From assembly GCF_035013165.1 (NCBI RefSeq), contig NZ_JAYGJQ010000003.1:372001-436000 (forward strand): a stretch of DNA of 64,000 nt, read 5' to 3'. Each line of letters starts with the position of its first letter. Position 1 is the stretch's first letter. Made by a program: the position numbers and the translations under genes. Below the pieces are notes generated by a model. The model had not been told where the DNA came from and ran no database searches. It saw only the letters and a list, made by a program, of their open reading frames with translations. This document shows positions 1-8,094 of the stretch, one piece after another. The stretch comes from Bacteriovorax sp. PP10. Lineage in GTDB: Bacteria > Bdellovibrionota > Bacteriovoracia > Bacteriovoracales > Bacteriovoracaceae.

Positions 1-103
1 GTACATTTGGGATTCTGGAGCACGTTGCTGATGCTTTAGTCGTAGGTTGCCTGAATTAACTTTGACCATAATAAAACCTTAAAAACCCTAACTGTCTTAA
101 TGG

Positions 104-109
104 TATAAT
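104..109 (+). promoter_or_regulatory. Possible -10 box upstream of the secreted peptidase-like gene
   Basis: A perfect TATAAT lies 68 bases upstream of the start codon at 177. The matching -35 region (about 81-86) is A-rich and a poor match to TTGACA, so the promoter call is tentative. A ribosome-binding-like GTGAGGA sits just before the ATG. Confidence 0.3.
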
Positions 110-176
110 TTACCCCTCATAGAATTTTTCATAAGCGCAGCTAACATTGAATAACACCCCTTTGTGAGGAAATTCC

Positions 177-1316
177 ATGCCTAAAGCTCTTCTATTGCTC
201 TTTGCAATCATGATGACTGCTTTACCCTGCACTTCATTTTCTCAAGAATTCCAAAAAATAATTCTTGAGAATAAAGAAAATATTCGCTACTTAAAAAATA
301 ATATTCTAGAAATTGCGGCGGAACTTCCCAAGGGAACTTTGATTCAATTTCTAAAAGACAACCAAAATGTATTCTACGACTATCGTGATTCAAAGGGAGT
401 CGTTCAACGATCGAGCACGGGATTTTTTTCAGGAGTTACAATCATAAGTGTGACACCTGAGAATGTTAATTCATTTCCAGAATCAAGAATTAAAAAACTT
501 AATGCTACAATCGATGGTCTATTTATTACAAAAAGTCTTCAAGAGGCCAATAACCAGGAATTTTTCCAGGCACTTATTCCTGGAGCACTAAACGCTGACT
601 ACTTATCAATATTTACTGAATCAGGAAAAGCAAAGTACTCTTACACGAATTACTTCACAAAACGTTTTGGCAATCGCCTGAACCATATTCTCACAGACGA
701 TGAAATAAGTTCTCGTGATAGAGTCAAATGGAGTGCTGTCTACGAAGAATTAAAAAGGGCCGCAAGTCGCGAAGATAAAACACCAACGGATTATCTTTTT
801 ACGACAGTTGATCTTGCAAACAAACATACTACTCTCTTTGAACAAACTGGCGAAACTCAACCAAAAGGGGCCTGGACGATGGCCGTTAAATCAACAGCTG
901 TCCGTCATGGCTTTCCAAATGTCCCCTGTGCAGAATTTATGTCTGAAATGATCCGCCAGGCCTACATGCGATCTGGATACGATTTTACTGAAGACTTCAA
1001 TAATTCAAAAGATAACTATCTCATCTGGAACAAAACAGCTGCCGTTGTAAATCTTGCAAACTCACTTCACAAAGCAGAATGGATTCCATGGGAGCTAAGC
1101 AAATTCTCTCCGCCAACTGGTGCCATCATGATGCATGAACAAGCAACATCTCCAGGCCACACATACATGATTGCTGGAGACAACGGACGCTTTGTTGTCG
1201 ACAACGGCTCTCCGGCCGGAAGAGACCTTCGTAAAACCGCTAAAAAAACCATTGAGATTATGTTCAAGGGAGGAGTCTTTTTCTTGCCTCCGGGAATTAC
1301 TCCTAGAGCTTGGTAG
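177..1316 (+). CDS. Secreted cysteine-peptidase-like protein (NlpC/P60- or CHAP-like)
   Basis: 379 residues with a clear N-terminal signal peptide (hydrophobic stretch ending around TSFS-Q), so the product is exported. The N-terminal part around residues 48-65 looks like a small SH3-type beta domain (LPKGTLIQFL). The C-terminal half has the order expected of NlpC/P60 or CHAP cysteine hydrolases: a Cys in PCAEFMSEM (about residue 252) at the start of a helix, then PPTGAIMM, then GHTYMIAG with His and a following Asp-Asn. This suggests an amidase or endopeptidase acting on cell-wall peptide, but the catalytic triad is inferred by pattern only. The gene is monocistronic, lies outside the probable left end of the mobile element, and is a little richer in G+C than the element. 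Confidence 0.55.
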   Translation: MPKALLLLFAIMMTALPCTSFSQEFQKIILENKENIRYLKNNILEIAAELPKGTLIQFLKDNQNVFYDYRDSKGVVQRSSTGFFSGVTIISVTPENVNSFPESRIKKLNATIDGLFITKSLQEANNQEFFQALIPGALNADYLSIFTESGKAKYSYTNYFTKRFGNRLNHILTDDEISSRDRVKWSAVYEELKRAASREDKTPTDYLFTTVDLANKHTTLFEQTGETQPKGAWTMAVKSTAVRHGFPNVPCAEFMSEMIRQAYMRSGYDFTEDFNNSKDNYLIWNKTAAVVNLANSLHKAEWIPWELSKFSPPTGAIMMHEQATSPGHTYMIAGDNGRFVVDNGSPAGRDLRKTAKKTIEIMFKGGVFFLPPGITPRAW

Positions 1317-1548
1317 ATCGAATATGAGGGAGCGTACAACCGGTACGTGACCGAGTATGAGAGAGAAGCAACGACGAATATGGATGATTATAAGAATTGT
1401 GGTGAATCATTCTCATGGAGGATTCTTTCGAACCCGAATGATTCCATGAGGTTATTGGATTTTTAAGCCCAATTAAGCACAGAACCACACAACTGTGTGG
1501 TAGATATACGGCATGCCCGACAAAATTTGGTGAGATGAGAAGAGAATA
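1317..1548. other. Probable left-end region of the integrated element (non-coding)
   Basis: No gene is evident here. It contains an overlapping set of repeats at 1406-1450 (AATCATTC and GAATGATT as inverted copies; CTCATGGA and TCCATGAG as inverted copies), a perfect 8-bp palindrome pair ACCACACA-AC-TGTGTGGT at 1484-1501, and the string TTAAGCCCAATTAAGCACAG at 1463-1482. The last shares TTAAGCCCA and TAAGCACA with the other end of the element. This is the expected composition of an attachment region, but the exact crossover cannot be fixed from one sequence. Confidence 0.35.
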
Positions 1549-1577
1549 GTTAAAGGTCACGATTTGTGACCTTTAAC
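1549..1577. terminator. Perfect 12-bp stem-loop between convergent genes
   Basis: GTTAAAGGTCAC, a 5-base loop, then GTGACCTTTAAC. It lies between the convergent genes ending at 1316 and 1624 and is closely related to the hairpin at 1600-1628. It probably acts as a terminator or insulator; there is no long T-run. Confidence 0.5.
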
Positions 1578-1599
1578 TTGAATTATTCAGATACTTACA

Positions 1600-1628
1600 A
1601 TTAAAGATCACAATCGGTGATCTTTAAT
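1600..1628. terminator. Second perfect 12-bp stem-loop overlapping the ORF6N stop codon
   Basis: ATTAAAGATCAC, a 5-base loop, then GTGATCTTTAAT. The stem has the same design as the hairpin at 1549-1577 (TTAAAGRTCAC) with different loop bases. It overlaps the TAA of the minus-strand gene ending at 1624 and probably ends the integrase transcript. Confidence 0.5.
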
Positions 1629-2136
1629 TTCTTTTAAGGCCAATTTTTTTACGATTTACAGGTAACTTCGGTGTGATGTCTTCTTCTAGTGAATCAAGTC
1701 TCTCAAAAACAATCTTGAAGAGCTTTGTTGAACTCTCTTCAAACTCTCCAATACGCTCATGAAGTGCTGATTCCATGGATAAAAAACTTCGCAGTTTAGT
1801 AAATGTCCTAATAATCAAAATATTGATGTGAATGGCCTTTTTGCTGCTTAGAACGCTTGAGAGCATTGCTACACCATTCTCTGTAAAAGCATTTGGTCGG
1901 TATTTTAAAATCGAATAAGCTTGTGAGCTAATTTTAACCGAATCAAATTCTTCATGAGAAAGTGTGAACATAAAGTCTTCTGGGAAGCGGTCTAAATTTC
2001 TTTTCACCGCCTGATTCAAAGCTCTAGTCTCTACTCCGTAAAGCTTAGCTAGGTCATTATCTAGCATCACCCTGTTACCTCTTATTATATAGATCATATT
2101 TTCAATTTCTAAGATGTCCTGATCATTACTAATCAT
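1624..2136 (-). CDS. ORF6N-domain DNA-binding protein
   Basis: 170 residues. The N-terminal 90 residues match the ORF6N/KilA-N style domain known from phages and mobile elements: MIYIIRGNRVMLDNDLAKLYGV, then ALNQAVKRNLDRFPEDFMF and a later RPNAFTENGVAMLSSVL. The C-terminal part is a predicted coiled coil (EFEESSTKLFKIVFERLDSLEEDI). Proteins of this type are common cargo of integrated elements and are thought to bind DNA; the target is unknown. The start codon overlaps the last 8 bases of the integrase gene, so the two are translationally coupled. It is the last gene of the leftward element operon and ends in a hairpin. Confidence 0.8.
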   Translation of the reverse strand: MISNDQDILEIENMIYIIRGNRVMLDNDLAKLYGVETRALNQAVKRNLDRFPEDFMFTLSHEEFDSVKISSQAYSILKYRPNAFTENGVAMLSSVLSSKKAIHINILIIRTFTKLRSFLSMESALHERIGEFEESSTKLFKIVFERLDSLEEDITPKLPVNRKKIGLKRN

Positions 2137-3286
2137 TCATAGACCTCCCAGAAAAAATACTCACGACATTATCACCAAAGCTAATTTCATTAGGCATAAA
2201 CCCTAGACTATCAGTTGCTCCCTTAGTCTCGACTCCTGCGAGTCTTAAATAAATGTCCATTGTCGATGATTTTTTCCATCCTCCAATTTTCATAACAACT
2301 GCCGCGGGAACTCCATTTGCTAGCATTTGAGTTGCAAAGCAGGCCCTGAGCGCATGAAACTTAATTGGCTTTATATTGATAGACTTCAAAAAGGTTTTAA
2401 GCGGCACAGCTTGATCCCCATTGTCCCATTCCTTAAATCTTGGAAAGACAAAAGGACTTATATGAGATTCTGGTTTTTGTCTCAACTCTAGAAGAAGACT
2501 CTTCAAACTTGAGTTGATTGGAACTGTTCGCCAGTATCGCCCCTTAGTCGGCCCAATACATTTTTTGGTTGAATCATAGGATTCATGAACCATAATTAAA
2601 TCTTTTTCAAGATCAATTCTGGACCACGATAAAGCATGAAGCTCTCCACTTCTCATACCAGTCAAAATTGCAGCAGACCAAAGATAAAACCATTTGCTAC
2701 CTAGAATTTTGGCACTCATAAGAAATTTTTTAATTTCTTCAAGGGTTAAAATCTCAGGTGGTTTCTCTTCATCAACTTTTACAATTAAACCTTTGAGTGG
2801 GCCATCAACTCGACCTTTAATGTGTTTGTACTCAATGCCCCATTCATAGACATTGTTAATAATGTTCTTAATCTTTTTTTGATAGGCCTTAGATAAATTG
2901 GCATTTTGAAGTTTGATAATTAAATCTCGACCTTCTGCGCGAGTAATATCGCCAGCAAAAAGATCACTCCAATCTTTAGTCCACTTATTAATAATGCTGA
3001 GGTATTCATCAGCACACTTTTCAGAGACATTAAGTAAATAGCCCATTTTGACTTCTTCGGCCCAAAGATCAACAACTGTTCCCCAACCAAGACCTTTATT
3101 ATCTTGTTGTTGAACATCTTTAGATATTTTTTGAATAATTTTTTTCTCTTCTCGTCTTGCTTCAGATTCAGATTTTAGTCCAGTGATAGTTTTTTGTACT
3201 CTACGATTCCTATCCGCACTACTGCGAACATGAACATAGACTTTCCAGAACTCATTTCCATCTTCAATGTATTTTGAAATTGCCAT
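2129..3286 (-). CDS. int: Tyrosine-recombinase integrase
   Basis: 385 residues. The C-terminal catalytic domain shows the tyrosine-recombinase signature: Arg212 in LTGMRSGELHALSW, His311 and Arg314 in FHALRACFATQ, Trp337 (in the His/Trp position) and the nucleophile Tyr346 in STMDIYLRLA. Residues 1-60 look like an arm-type DNA-binding domain and 65-165 like a SAM-like core-binding domain, so this is a lambda-integrase-type enzyme that inserts and excises the element by strand exchange at att sites. It abuts the excisionase-like gene upstream and overlaps the ORF6N gene downstream. Its position about 0.7 kb from the left end fits an integrative and conjugative element. Confidence 0.93.
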   Translation of the reverse strand: MAISKYIEDGNEFWKVYVHVRSSADRNRRVQKTITGLKSESEARREEKKIIQKISKDVQQQDNKGLGWGTVVDLWAEEVKMGYLLNVSEKCADEYLSIINKWTKDWSDLFAGDITRAEGRDLIIKLQNANLSKAYQKKIKNIINNVYEWGIEYKHIKGRVDGPLKGLIVKVDEEKPPEILTLEEIKKFLMSAKILGSKWFYLWSAAILTGMRSGELHALSWSRIDLEKDLIMVHESYDSTKKCIGPTKGRYWRTVPINSSLKSLLLELRQKPESHISPFVFPRFKEWDNGDQAVPLKTFLKSINIKPIKFHALRACFATQMLANGVPAAVVMKIGGWKKSSTMDIYLRLAGVETKGATDSLGFMPNEISFGDNVVSIFSGRSMND

Positions 3287-3558
3287 TAATAACCTCCACG
3301 AAATTGGGAGGTCTCAATGAGATAAGCAAGTTCCTTTTTATTAAAGTACAAACGGTTTCTAAACTTTCTCGCCTTTATGTGACCTCGTGAAACGAGGGTA
3401 TGAAGGGCATTTACAGACTTTCTTAGATAAACTGATGCTTCTTTTGTGGTTAGCCATATTAAATTGTTAAAGAGCAAATCTGAGGATTCCTCCCCAGAGT
3501 CTTTATTATACAAGTGTGTGGTCGAATTGTAAGTCTTTTCATTTTTAATATTTCCCAT
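3286..3558 (-). CDS. Excisionase-like helix-turn-helix protein (MerR/HTH_17 type)
   Basis: 90 residues. Residues 35-85 carry an excisionase-type winged helix: LTTKEASVYLRKSVNALHTL, then GHIKARKFRNRLYFNKKELAYLI. Such proteins bend DNA at att sites and direct the recombinase to excise, or act as small repressors. The gene overlaps the integrase start by one base (ATG at the TAA), so the pair is co-translated. The first 30 residues are polar and probably disordered. Confidence 0.75.
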   Translation of the reverse strand: MGNIKNEKTYNSTTHLYNKDSGEESSDLLFNNLIWLTTKEASVYLRKSVNALHTLVSRGHIKARKFRNRLYFNKKELAYLIETSQFRGGY

Positions 3559-3624
3559 GTAATTCCTTAGTTAAACATTTGAAGCACATACGGCCCTGCA
3601 CAAATTATTTAAAAATAGAACTAC

Positions 3625-4071
3625 CTAATTTTTTTTCTCCTCTTTAAGAATATTCATTTTCTTAACCAAGAATTCTCCCATGCTTAAATGAGTTGAATTT
3701 TTGCTATTGTACTCATCTAATAGTTTCTGAACTCGTTCCATATCAGTGAGGACGCTGTCTTGAACTTTTTCTAAATCTTTAATAGAAAGCTTAGGCACAG
3801 AATAAATAGCTAAATCCTTAAAAGTAATTTCTCTTCCATACGACTTGTTATTTACCTGTTCTAGCATTAATAAAATATTACCTAACACTTCTGACTCTTT
3901 ACTTAGATCAACAAAGAACTTACTCTGTTTCTCTTTTTCTACTTCCTCCATCTTTATTTTCTTTCTTCCCCTTCTCTCTTTTTTTACTTCTTCCATTACC
4001 ATTCTCCTTATTACTAACTCCCTATCAACCCTATTCTCTATCTCTCTGAGCCCACCCAAAATTGACTCCAT
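3625..4071 (-). CDS. Small basic, AT-hook-like, coiled-coil protein; possible relaxosome accessory protein
   Basis: 148 residues from the ATG at 4071; an in-frame ATG at 4101 would add ten residues but lies inside the right arm of a long hairpin. The protein is very charged: basic cluster ERRGRKKIK (AT-hook-like) near residues 38-46 in the 4071 numbering, followed by a region with predicted helices and a C-terminal lysine-rich tail. I recognise no family. Its place between the excisionase and the VirD4/relaxation genes, and a start codon within a perfect inverted repeat (4050-4113), suggest a DNA-binding role at a transfer origin or an autoregulated gene. This is inference from context and charge only. 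Confidence 0.5.
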   Translation of the reverse strand: MESILGGLREIENRVDRELVIRRMVMEEVKKERRGRKKIKMEEVEKEKQSKFFVDLSKESEVLGNILLMLEQVNNKSYGREITFKDLAIYSVPKLSIKDLEKVQDSVLTDMERVQKLLDEYNSKNSTHLSMGEFLVKKMNILKEEKKN

Positions 4072-4113
4072 CTCAAAACTACGTGAGAGAGAGGGAGTCA
4101 ATTTTGGGTGGGC
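4050..4113. repeat. 20-bp perfect inverted repeat with nested stem; candidate oriT or operator
   Basis: Left arm GCCCACCCAAAATTGACTCC (4050-4069) and its exact complement at 4094-4113 enclose a 24-base loop. The loop contains a further 5-bp stem (TCTCA at 4071-4075, TGAGA at 4084-4088). The structure covers both possible start codons of the minus-strand gene at 3625-4071. It lies among the DNA-processing genes, where transfer origins of conjugative elements normally sit. Confidence 0.6.
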
Positions 4114-4207
4114 GAATTCCTAAGCATTAACTTGGGGTTGGCAAGGATAATTATGTTATTGTCGACATTTTCCAGTTACTTTCGTCATTCTTTCTAAATA
4201 CATTCTC

Positions 4208-4924
4208 CTACCGAAAAACATCACTCAAAATGATCTTGTCACCTTCAAAAACTCCATTTAAATCGAGAAGTTTTTCTTTTGTGATCGCCCCTTCATCAAC
4301 AACAAAAAGCAAAACCTTTTTAAAAACACGCTCACCATATTTTTCATTCAACATCTCCATATAGTTATGAAAGGTGTTTTTTTGATTGAATAAATAAACG
4401 ATGTAATCGTAGTTACTGACCATATACTGAGAGATTTTGTTAAAAACTCGATCCTGACTTTTCTGAGTAAGTTCAAGCTCTAGCGCAATCCTAAAATTCT
4501 GTTTTCCTATTTTTCCTTTTAGAATAGCGTCTGGAATAGGCCCTAATAATTTTAAGAATTCTTTTTTATTATGAATAAGATGCTCTAAGATTGCCTCATC
4601 AAAACAATCAAACTTTAAGAACTCATAACAAAGCTCACTCATTAAAAGGTCATGATAAATTGAATTTTGGGCAGGACGATAAAATCGATTCTCACTTGAG
4701 AGTAGCTTTTCTCCTTCCGCTGTCAAATAGACGTATTTCTTTTTACTACCTGATGGTGAATATTTATCAAGAAGCTTTTTTGCTTCAAGCCTCTGGATAA
4801 TCTTTGCAAAATTCTTGTATCCTCTATCATAACTAGAAACCTCCATTAATTTTTTCAGATCAAGAATTCTCCAACTTAAAAGGTTGCTCAAATAATCTAG
4901 GTGTAGTCCCTTTACTTCATTCAT
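4208..4924 (-). CDS. Replication-relaxation-like winged-helix protein
   Basis: 238 residues. The N-terminal half resembles the winged-helix part of the Replic_Relax family (PF13814) of plasmids and conjugative elements: repeated hydrophobic helices, then a wing with GYKNFAKIIQRLEAKKLLDKY and VYLTAEGEKLL. The C-terminal half has FRIALELELTQKSQDRVFNKI (E-L-E-L-T) and a beta-strand rich segment, reminiscent of a nuclease-like fold, though I cannot identify a catalytic site. It starts directly at the VirD4 stop (ATG overlapping). No classical MOB relaxase with a three-His motif is seen in this window, so this protein is the best candidate for the DNA-processing function. Confidence 0.6.
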   Translation of the reverse strand: MNEVKGLHLDYLSNLLSWRILDLKKLMEVSSYDRGYKNFAKIIQRLEAKKLLDKYSPSGSKKKYVYLTAEGEKLLSSENRFYRPAQNSIYHDLLMSELCYEFLKFDCFDEAILEHLIHNKKEFLKLLGPIPDAILKGKIGKQNFRIALELELTQKSQDRVFNKISQYMVSNYDYIVYLFNQKNTFHNYMEMLNEKYGERVFKKVLLFVVDEGAITKEKLLDLNGVFEGDKIILSDVFR

Positions 4925-6357
4925 TAAGCCCTACCTCGTCTTAAGTTCACTTTTGATTGTTTTATTTCTAAGGGCGCAGTCTGAGTTGAGGCCTTCCCTT
5001 CATCTATTTCAATCTTCCTATTTCTAATATTGAGGAGATCGATCTTGGTAGGACTGTGCCTTAATAAAATACATTGCCCTACTCTTAGATTTTTAATGAT
5101 GTCTGGGTGAACTAAATTCTCATTCCCTTCGCGCTCTGATCCCTTTGATTGAGTCTCTCCATCCTCCATTACGTGTGTATGCTTTTTAGTAATAATCGTC
5201 CCAATTGCACTCGAGAAGAGCGAAGCCGCTGAATCAAGCCTTTGTTTCAAAATAAAAAGATTCGAGGCATTTTCAATGATCTGTAGAGTAAGCTCTGGAT
5301 CAACTCGATCAATATCCGATGATGACTGAACTGCCATATAAAGCTGTATCCCTGCTCCTCTACACTTATTCTGAAGCTCAATAAAACGCGGAGTAACAAT
5401 TGCTCCAAACTCATCAAAGAAAACTGAAATAGAATTCTTTATTGACTCATGCGAGTTCGCTGACTGTGTTAATTGCCAGTAAGAATTATAGAGAAGTTCA
5501 CCCAGGAATATCTTCCCAAGAGCCATAGCGGTTTCACCGTAACCTTGAGTAGAAAGTCCAATATACAAGCAAGACTTTTCTTTTCTCACTTTAGAAAATG
5601 TCAGCGTGTCTTCATCTTCTTCTAAAAGCTTCCCAAAGTCGGAATCTACAAAAGTCTGAAGCTTCATTTCAAGACCAAGAGTCTTATCTGATTTATGATT
5701 GTCCTGAAGCTGTTCTAAAATATTTCTCAAACTGTAAGGAGTCTTCTTGGCCTGCAATTCAAAAAGAATGTCTCTCAATGTTTTTTGAGCTATGTCCTTA
5801 TAAAACTGTTCTGACCAATCAAAAGCGCACATGATCCTATCAACGACTTGATTTATGCTTCCTTCTTTTACAGGATTAAGCTTAACTACATCGGAGTAGT
5901 GCTCTGAAAAAATGTAACACTTACGTTTGTAGATTTCACAAAGCTTCTTAAACGTTAAAAGTGCTTCAAGATCGCCTTTTGGATCAAAGAAGATCACAGG
6001 CTTTCCCTGTTCTAGCGAATGCTCTTGTAAAATTGAGATTAGGTTTGTTTTACCAAAGCCAGCAGCTCCCACAATAAAGTTATGCTTTCCAAAATCAATA
6101 TCAGATAGTTTTAAGCATTTTTTTTGATTGCTTGAATAACCAATCTCTATTTGTTTTTTAGATTGCTTCTTATTCTTTAAATGACTTCGCTCAATTTTTT
6201 TAAGTTCCCCCTCTTCTTTGGTAATTCTTCTATAGGCAATTTTTAACAGCTCCCCTAAAAGCTTAAAAAATTGTCCGAAGAGTTCATGAATGACTTCTAC
6301 CAACGGAGAGACTAAATCTAATCCATCCGCTCTTTTAGAAGCACTACTCATAGACAT
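4924..6357 (-). CDS. virD4: VirD4/TraG-family coupling ATPase
   Basis: 477 residues. Walker A GAAGFGKT at 97-104, FFDPKGDL at 123-130, and Walker B VFFDEFGAI around 312-320 (Asp315-Glu316) identify a VirD4/TraG/HerA-like hexameric ATPase that brings the DNA-protein substrate to the secretion channel. The family usually has two N-terminal membrane helices; here residues 12-42 form only one or two weak hydrophobic helices (VSPLVEVIHELFGQFFKLL), so membrane anchoring may be atypical. The gene overlaps the lipoprotein gene upstream by 14 bases and adjoins the relaxation-like gene downstream, the usual place for a coupling protein. Confidence 0.88.
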   Translation of the reverse strand: MSMSSASKRADGLDLVSPLVEVIHELFGQFFKLLGELLKIAYRRITKEEGELKKIERSHLKNKKQSKKQIEIGYSSNQKKCLKLSDIDFGKHNFIVGAAGFGKTNLISILQEHSLEQGKPVIFFDPKGDLEALLTFKKLCEIYKRKCYIFSEHYSDVVKLNPVKEGSINQVVDRIMCAFDWSEQFYKDIAQKTLRDILFELQAKKTPYSLRNILEQLQDNHKSDKTLGLEMKLQTFVDSDFGKLLEEDEDTLTFSKVRKEKSCLYIGLSTQGYGETAMALGKIFLGELLYNSYWQLTQSANSHESIKNSISVFFDEFGAIVTPRFIELQNKCRGAGIQLYMAVQSSSDIDRVDPELTLQIIENASNLFILKQRLDSAASLFSSAIGTIITKKHTHVMEDGETQSKGSEREGNENLVHPDIIKNLRVGQCILLRHSPTKIDLLNIRNRKIEIDEGKASTQTAPLEIKQSKVNLRRGRA

Positions 6358-6868
6358 GCTCCCAAGCTTTAAATGGTGCGATCTCTATCGTCCTCCCTTC
6401 ATACTGAATAGTTTTGCCTTCAGTTTCGTATTCAAGTAAAAACTGCTTTTTGACTTTCCCTTCTAAATCTTTTGGAAGCTTCTCAAGTGGGACTTCGTAC
6501 TTCTTGACTGGTTTAAAGCTCACATCAGGTTTAATATTCTTTAAGTCAGGATTGAAATCAAAAAGTGGTACTTCCCTTTTTCGGCCTCTTTCGTTGTCGT
6601 TATCCAAAAGCATCTGTTTTAAATCTCGATTCTCTGGATCACTTGAATAGAAATAATGACCTAAGAGCGCACCAATCCCTGCTCCAATTGCTCCAAAAAC
6701 CAAAGCGTTTCCAGCCTTCGACGTTTTATTTGGAGAAAAGACAACTCCTCCCATCCCTCCTAAAGAGCCACCAATTAAGCTACCTGTAACAAGAGAACCT
6801 CTTAAGCTCGAACAGCTTGAGGTCATTAAGACCAATGTTAAAATCATAGAAAGTGGCTTAATACGCAT
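6344..6868 (-). CDS. Glycine-zipper lipoprotein of the T4SS operon (VirB7-position)
   Basis: 174 residues. An N-terminal signal sequence ends in a lipobox-like TSSC (Cys19), so it is probably lipidated. Residues 25-75 are a glycine zipper (GSLVTGSLIGGSLGGMGG, then GAIGAGIGALLG), a motif of membrane-inserting helices in outer-membrane lipoproteins. The remainder is hydrophilic. A lipoprotein beside VirB10 and VirB9 is expected, because VirB7-type lipoproteins stabilise the outer-membrane core complex, but this one is much longer than classical VirB7 and I claim only the positional analogy. It overlaps both neighbours by about 11-14 bases. Confidence 0.65.
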   Translation of the reverse strand: MRIKPLSMILTLVLMTSSCSSLRGSLVTGSLIGGSLGGMGGVVFSPNKTSKAGNALVFGAIGAGIGALLGHYFYSSDPENRDLKQMLLDNDNERGRKREVPLFDFNPDLKNIKPDVSFKPVKKYEVPLEKLPKDLEGKVKKQFLLEYETEGKTIQYEGRTIEIAPFKAWEHVYE

Positions 6869-7610
6869 CTAATCCCTCCATAAAATAAATGAGAACAGGT
6901 TTTCCTGCCTCGATGAAGACTTTTGGTTCTTGTGATTTCATTTCATCTAACAAGACATCTGACGAAGTTTGAGCTGAGCTAGCGAGTCCTTCTAAAACTT
7001 TATTTTTATCGTTAATTTCATTAAAGGCCCCAAGTGGAGTCGCAAGCTTTGAGGTGCTTGCAGTGAGAAGTCCTTTACCGAATGAAGAAACTACTGCTCC
7101 AGCGATATAACTGTCCTTCCCATCGTTGTACTCACCTCTTAATCCAGCTGTTCCGTCCGTGTTAAGAACTTGAACCTTAACCACAACCTCCTTGGTTGGA
7201 GTGATCATTCGGTCACAATAAGCAAGAACCCTTTTATTGTTAGTAACTCCCTTACAGGCAAATTTAGTTCCTGTTGGAAGCTCTTGACCTGCAAAGACCT
7301 GAACTATTAAAGGGGATTCTAAATTTGTCGAAACAATAGAGTTTAAAAGAAGACCTTTATAAATCTTTGTAGTTTCAATTTTCTTTGAGCCATCCCATAT
7401 TACAGGGCGAGTTTCTTGAGAGTTCAAAAGAGCATTCAGCTTTTCATTTTGATCGTGAATCTTTTTTAAAAGATCATCGGCCTTTGAATGAACAACCTTT
7501 TTCCTGCGAGCGTTCTGAATCGGCCTAATTTGGGCCAATTTATCCTCTTTAAGCGTAATTTTTGCATAGCTGTCTCCTACACTAATTAATAGTGATAATA
7601 AAATAAGCAT
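6858..7610 (-). CDS. virB10: VirB10/TraB-like channel protein, short form
   Basis: 250 residues. The C-terminal 190 residues follow the VirB10 beta-barrel pattern: YKGLLLNSIVSTNLESPLIVQV, LPTGTKFACKG, RVLAYCDRMITP, and LNTDGTAGLRGEYNDGKDSYIAGA. VirB10 spans both membranes and forms the outer-membrane pore of the T4SS. Here the protein starts directly with a hydrophobic segment (MLILLSLLISVGDSYA) instead of the usual cytoplasmic tail plus transmembrane helix, and is well under the roughly 380-residue family length. It has a strong RBS (AGAGGAG). It sits between the VirB9-like and lipoprotein genes, in canonical virB order. Confidence 0.78.
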   Translation of the reverse strand: MLILLSLLISVGDSYAKITLKEDKLAQIRPIQNARRKKVVHSKADDLLKKIHDQNEKLNALLNSQETRPVIWDGSKKIETTKIYKGLLLNSIVSTNLESPLIVQVFAGQELPTGTKFACKGVTNNKRVLAYCDRMITPTKEVVVKVQVLNTDGTAGLRGEYNDGKDSYIAGAVVSSFGKGLLTASTSKLATPLGAFNEINDKNKVLEGLASSAQTSSDVLLDEMKSQEPKVFIEAGKPVLIYFMEGLDAY

Positions 7611-7623
7611 GAATCATCTCCTC

Positions 7624-8094
7624 TTAGTTTAGAATGCGTTCACCATTAACAATGATGGGAACGCCGAGAGAGAAATACTCCTTGCTTTGAACTAATTGTT
7701 CATTAACCAATATTGGCTTGTTAGTCTTATTCACAAAAAGAAGTGAGCTTCCTCCTTGCAAAATCTCATAAGAACTTTTATCTAAAATCTTTTTGAATGC
7801 GGAGTTAATCTCTCCATCATAGATTTCAATAAATTGATGGGGATTTTTCTCATCAAACTTAATGTGGAAATAATATTTATTCTTTGAAGTTACAACCAAC
7901 ATATTAGTATCAAGCTCTTTCTTTTTTGCCTTGATGACTAATGTCTTATTGTTGTTTGCTAATTCTATGAATACTTCGTCTTTATTGCCACCGTAAAGAT
8001 AAGAGCGAATATCGTCACCAAAACTTAACGTAGTAAGGAAATTGAGTGATAAGAAAATTGAAGTAATTTGATTCGCTAATATATAAAAACTCAT
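7624..8094 (-). CDS. VirB9/TraK-like periplasmic T4SS protein, short form
   Basis: 156 residues, exported (hydrophobic N-terminus up to about residue 25). The segment KYYFHIKFDEKNPHQFIEIYDGEI is typical of the N-terminal VirB9 domain (beta strands ending in an acidic loop). The protein lacks the C-terminal VirB9 domain that contacts VirB7 in the outer membrane; full VirB9 is near 290 residues. Position between VirB8-like and VirB10-like genes supports the call more than sequence does. The start overlaps the VirB8-like stop by four bases. Confidence 0.55.
   Translation of the reverse strand: MSFYILANQITSIFLSLNFLTTLSFGDDIRSYLYGGNKDEVFIELANNNKTLVIKAKKKELDTNMLVVTSKNKYYFHIKFDEKNPHQFIEIYDGEINSAFKKILDKSSYEILQGGSSLLFVNKTNKPILVNEQLVQSKEYFSLGVPIIVNGERILN

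Noticed and set aside
13-60. Small RNA at the left edge.
   Set aside because: No stable fold or promoter supports it.
1406-1450. Sequence resembling a tRNA or tmRNA 3' end on the minus strand (GGGTTCGAAAGAATCCTCCA).
   Set aside because: The T-arm cannot form: the expected G53-C61 pair is absent and no acceptor, D or anticodon arm is present. Only 7 bases match the end of tRNA-Cys.
4099-4101. ATG at 4101 as start of the small basic gene.
   Set aside because: It lies inside the right arm of the long hairpin and has no ribosome site. The ATG at 4071 gives a more natural start, although it also lacks a clear ribosome site, so the choice is not firm.
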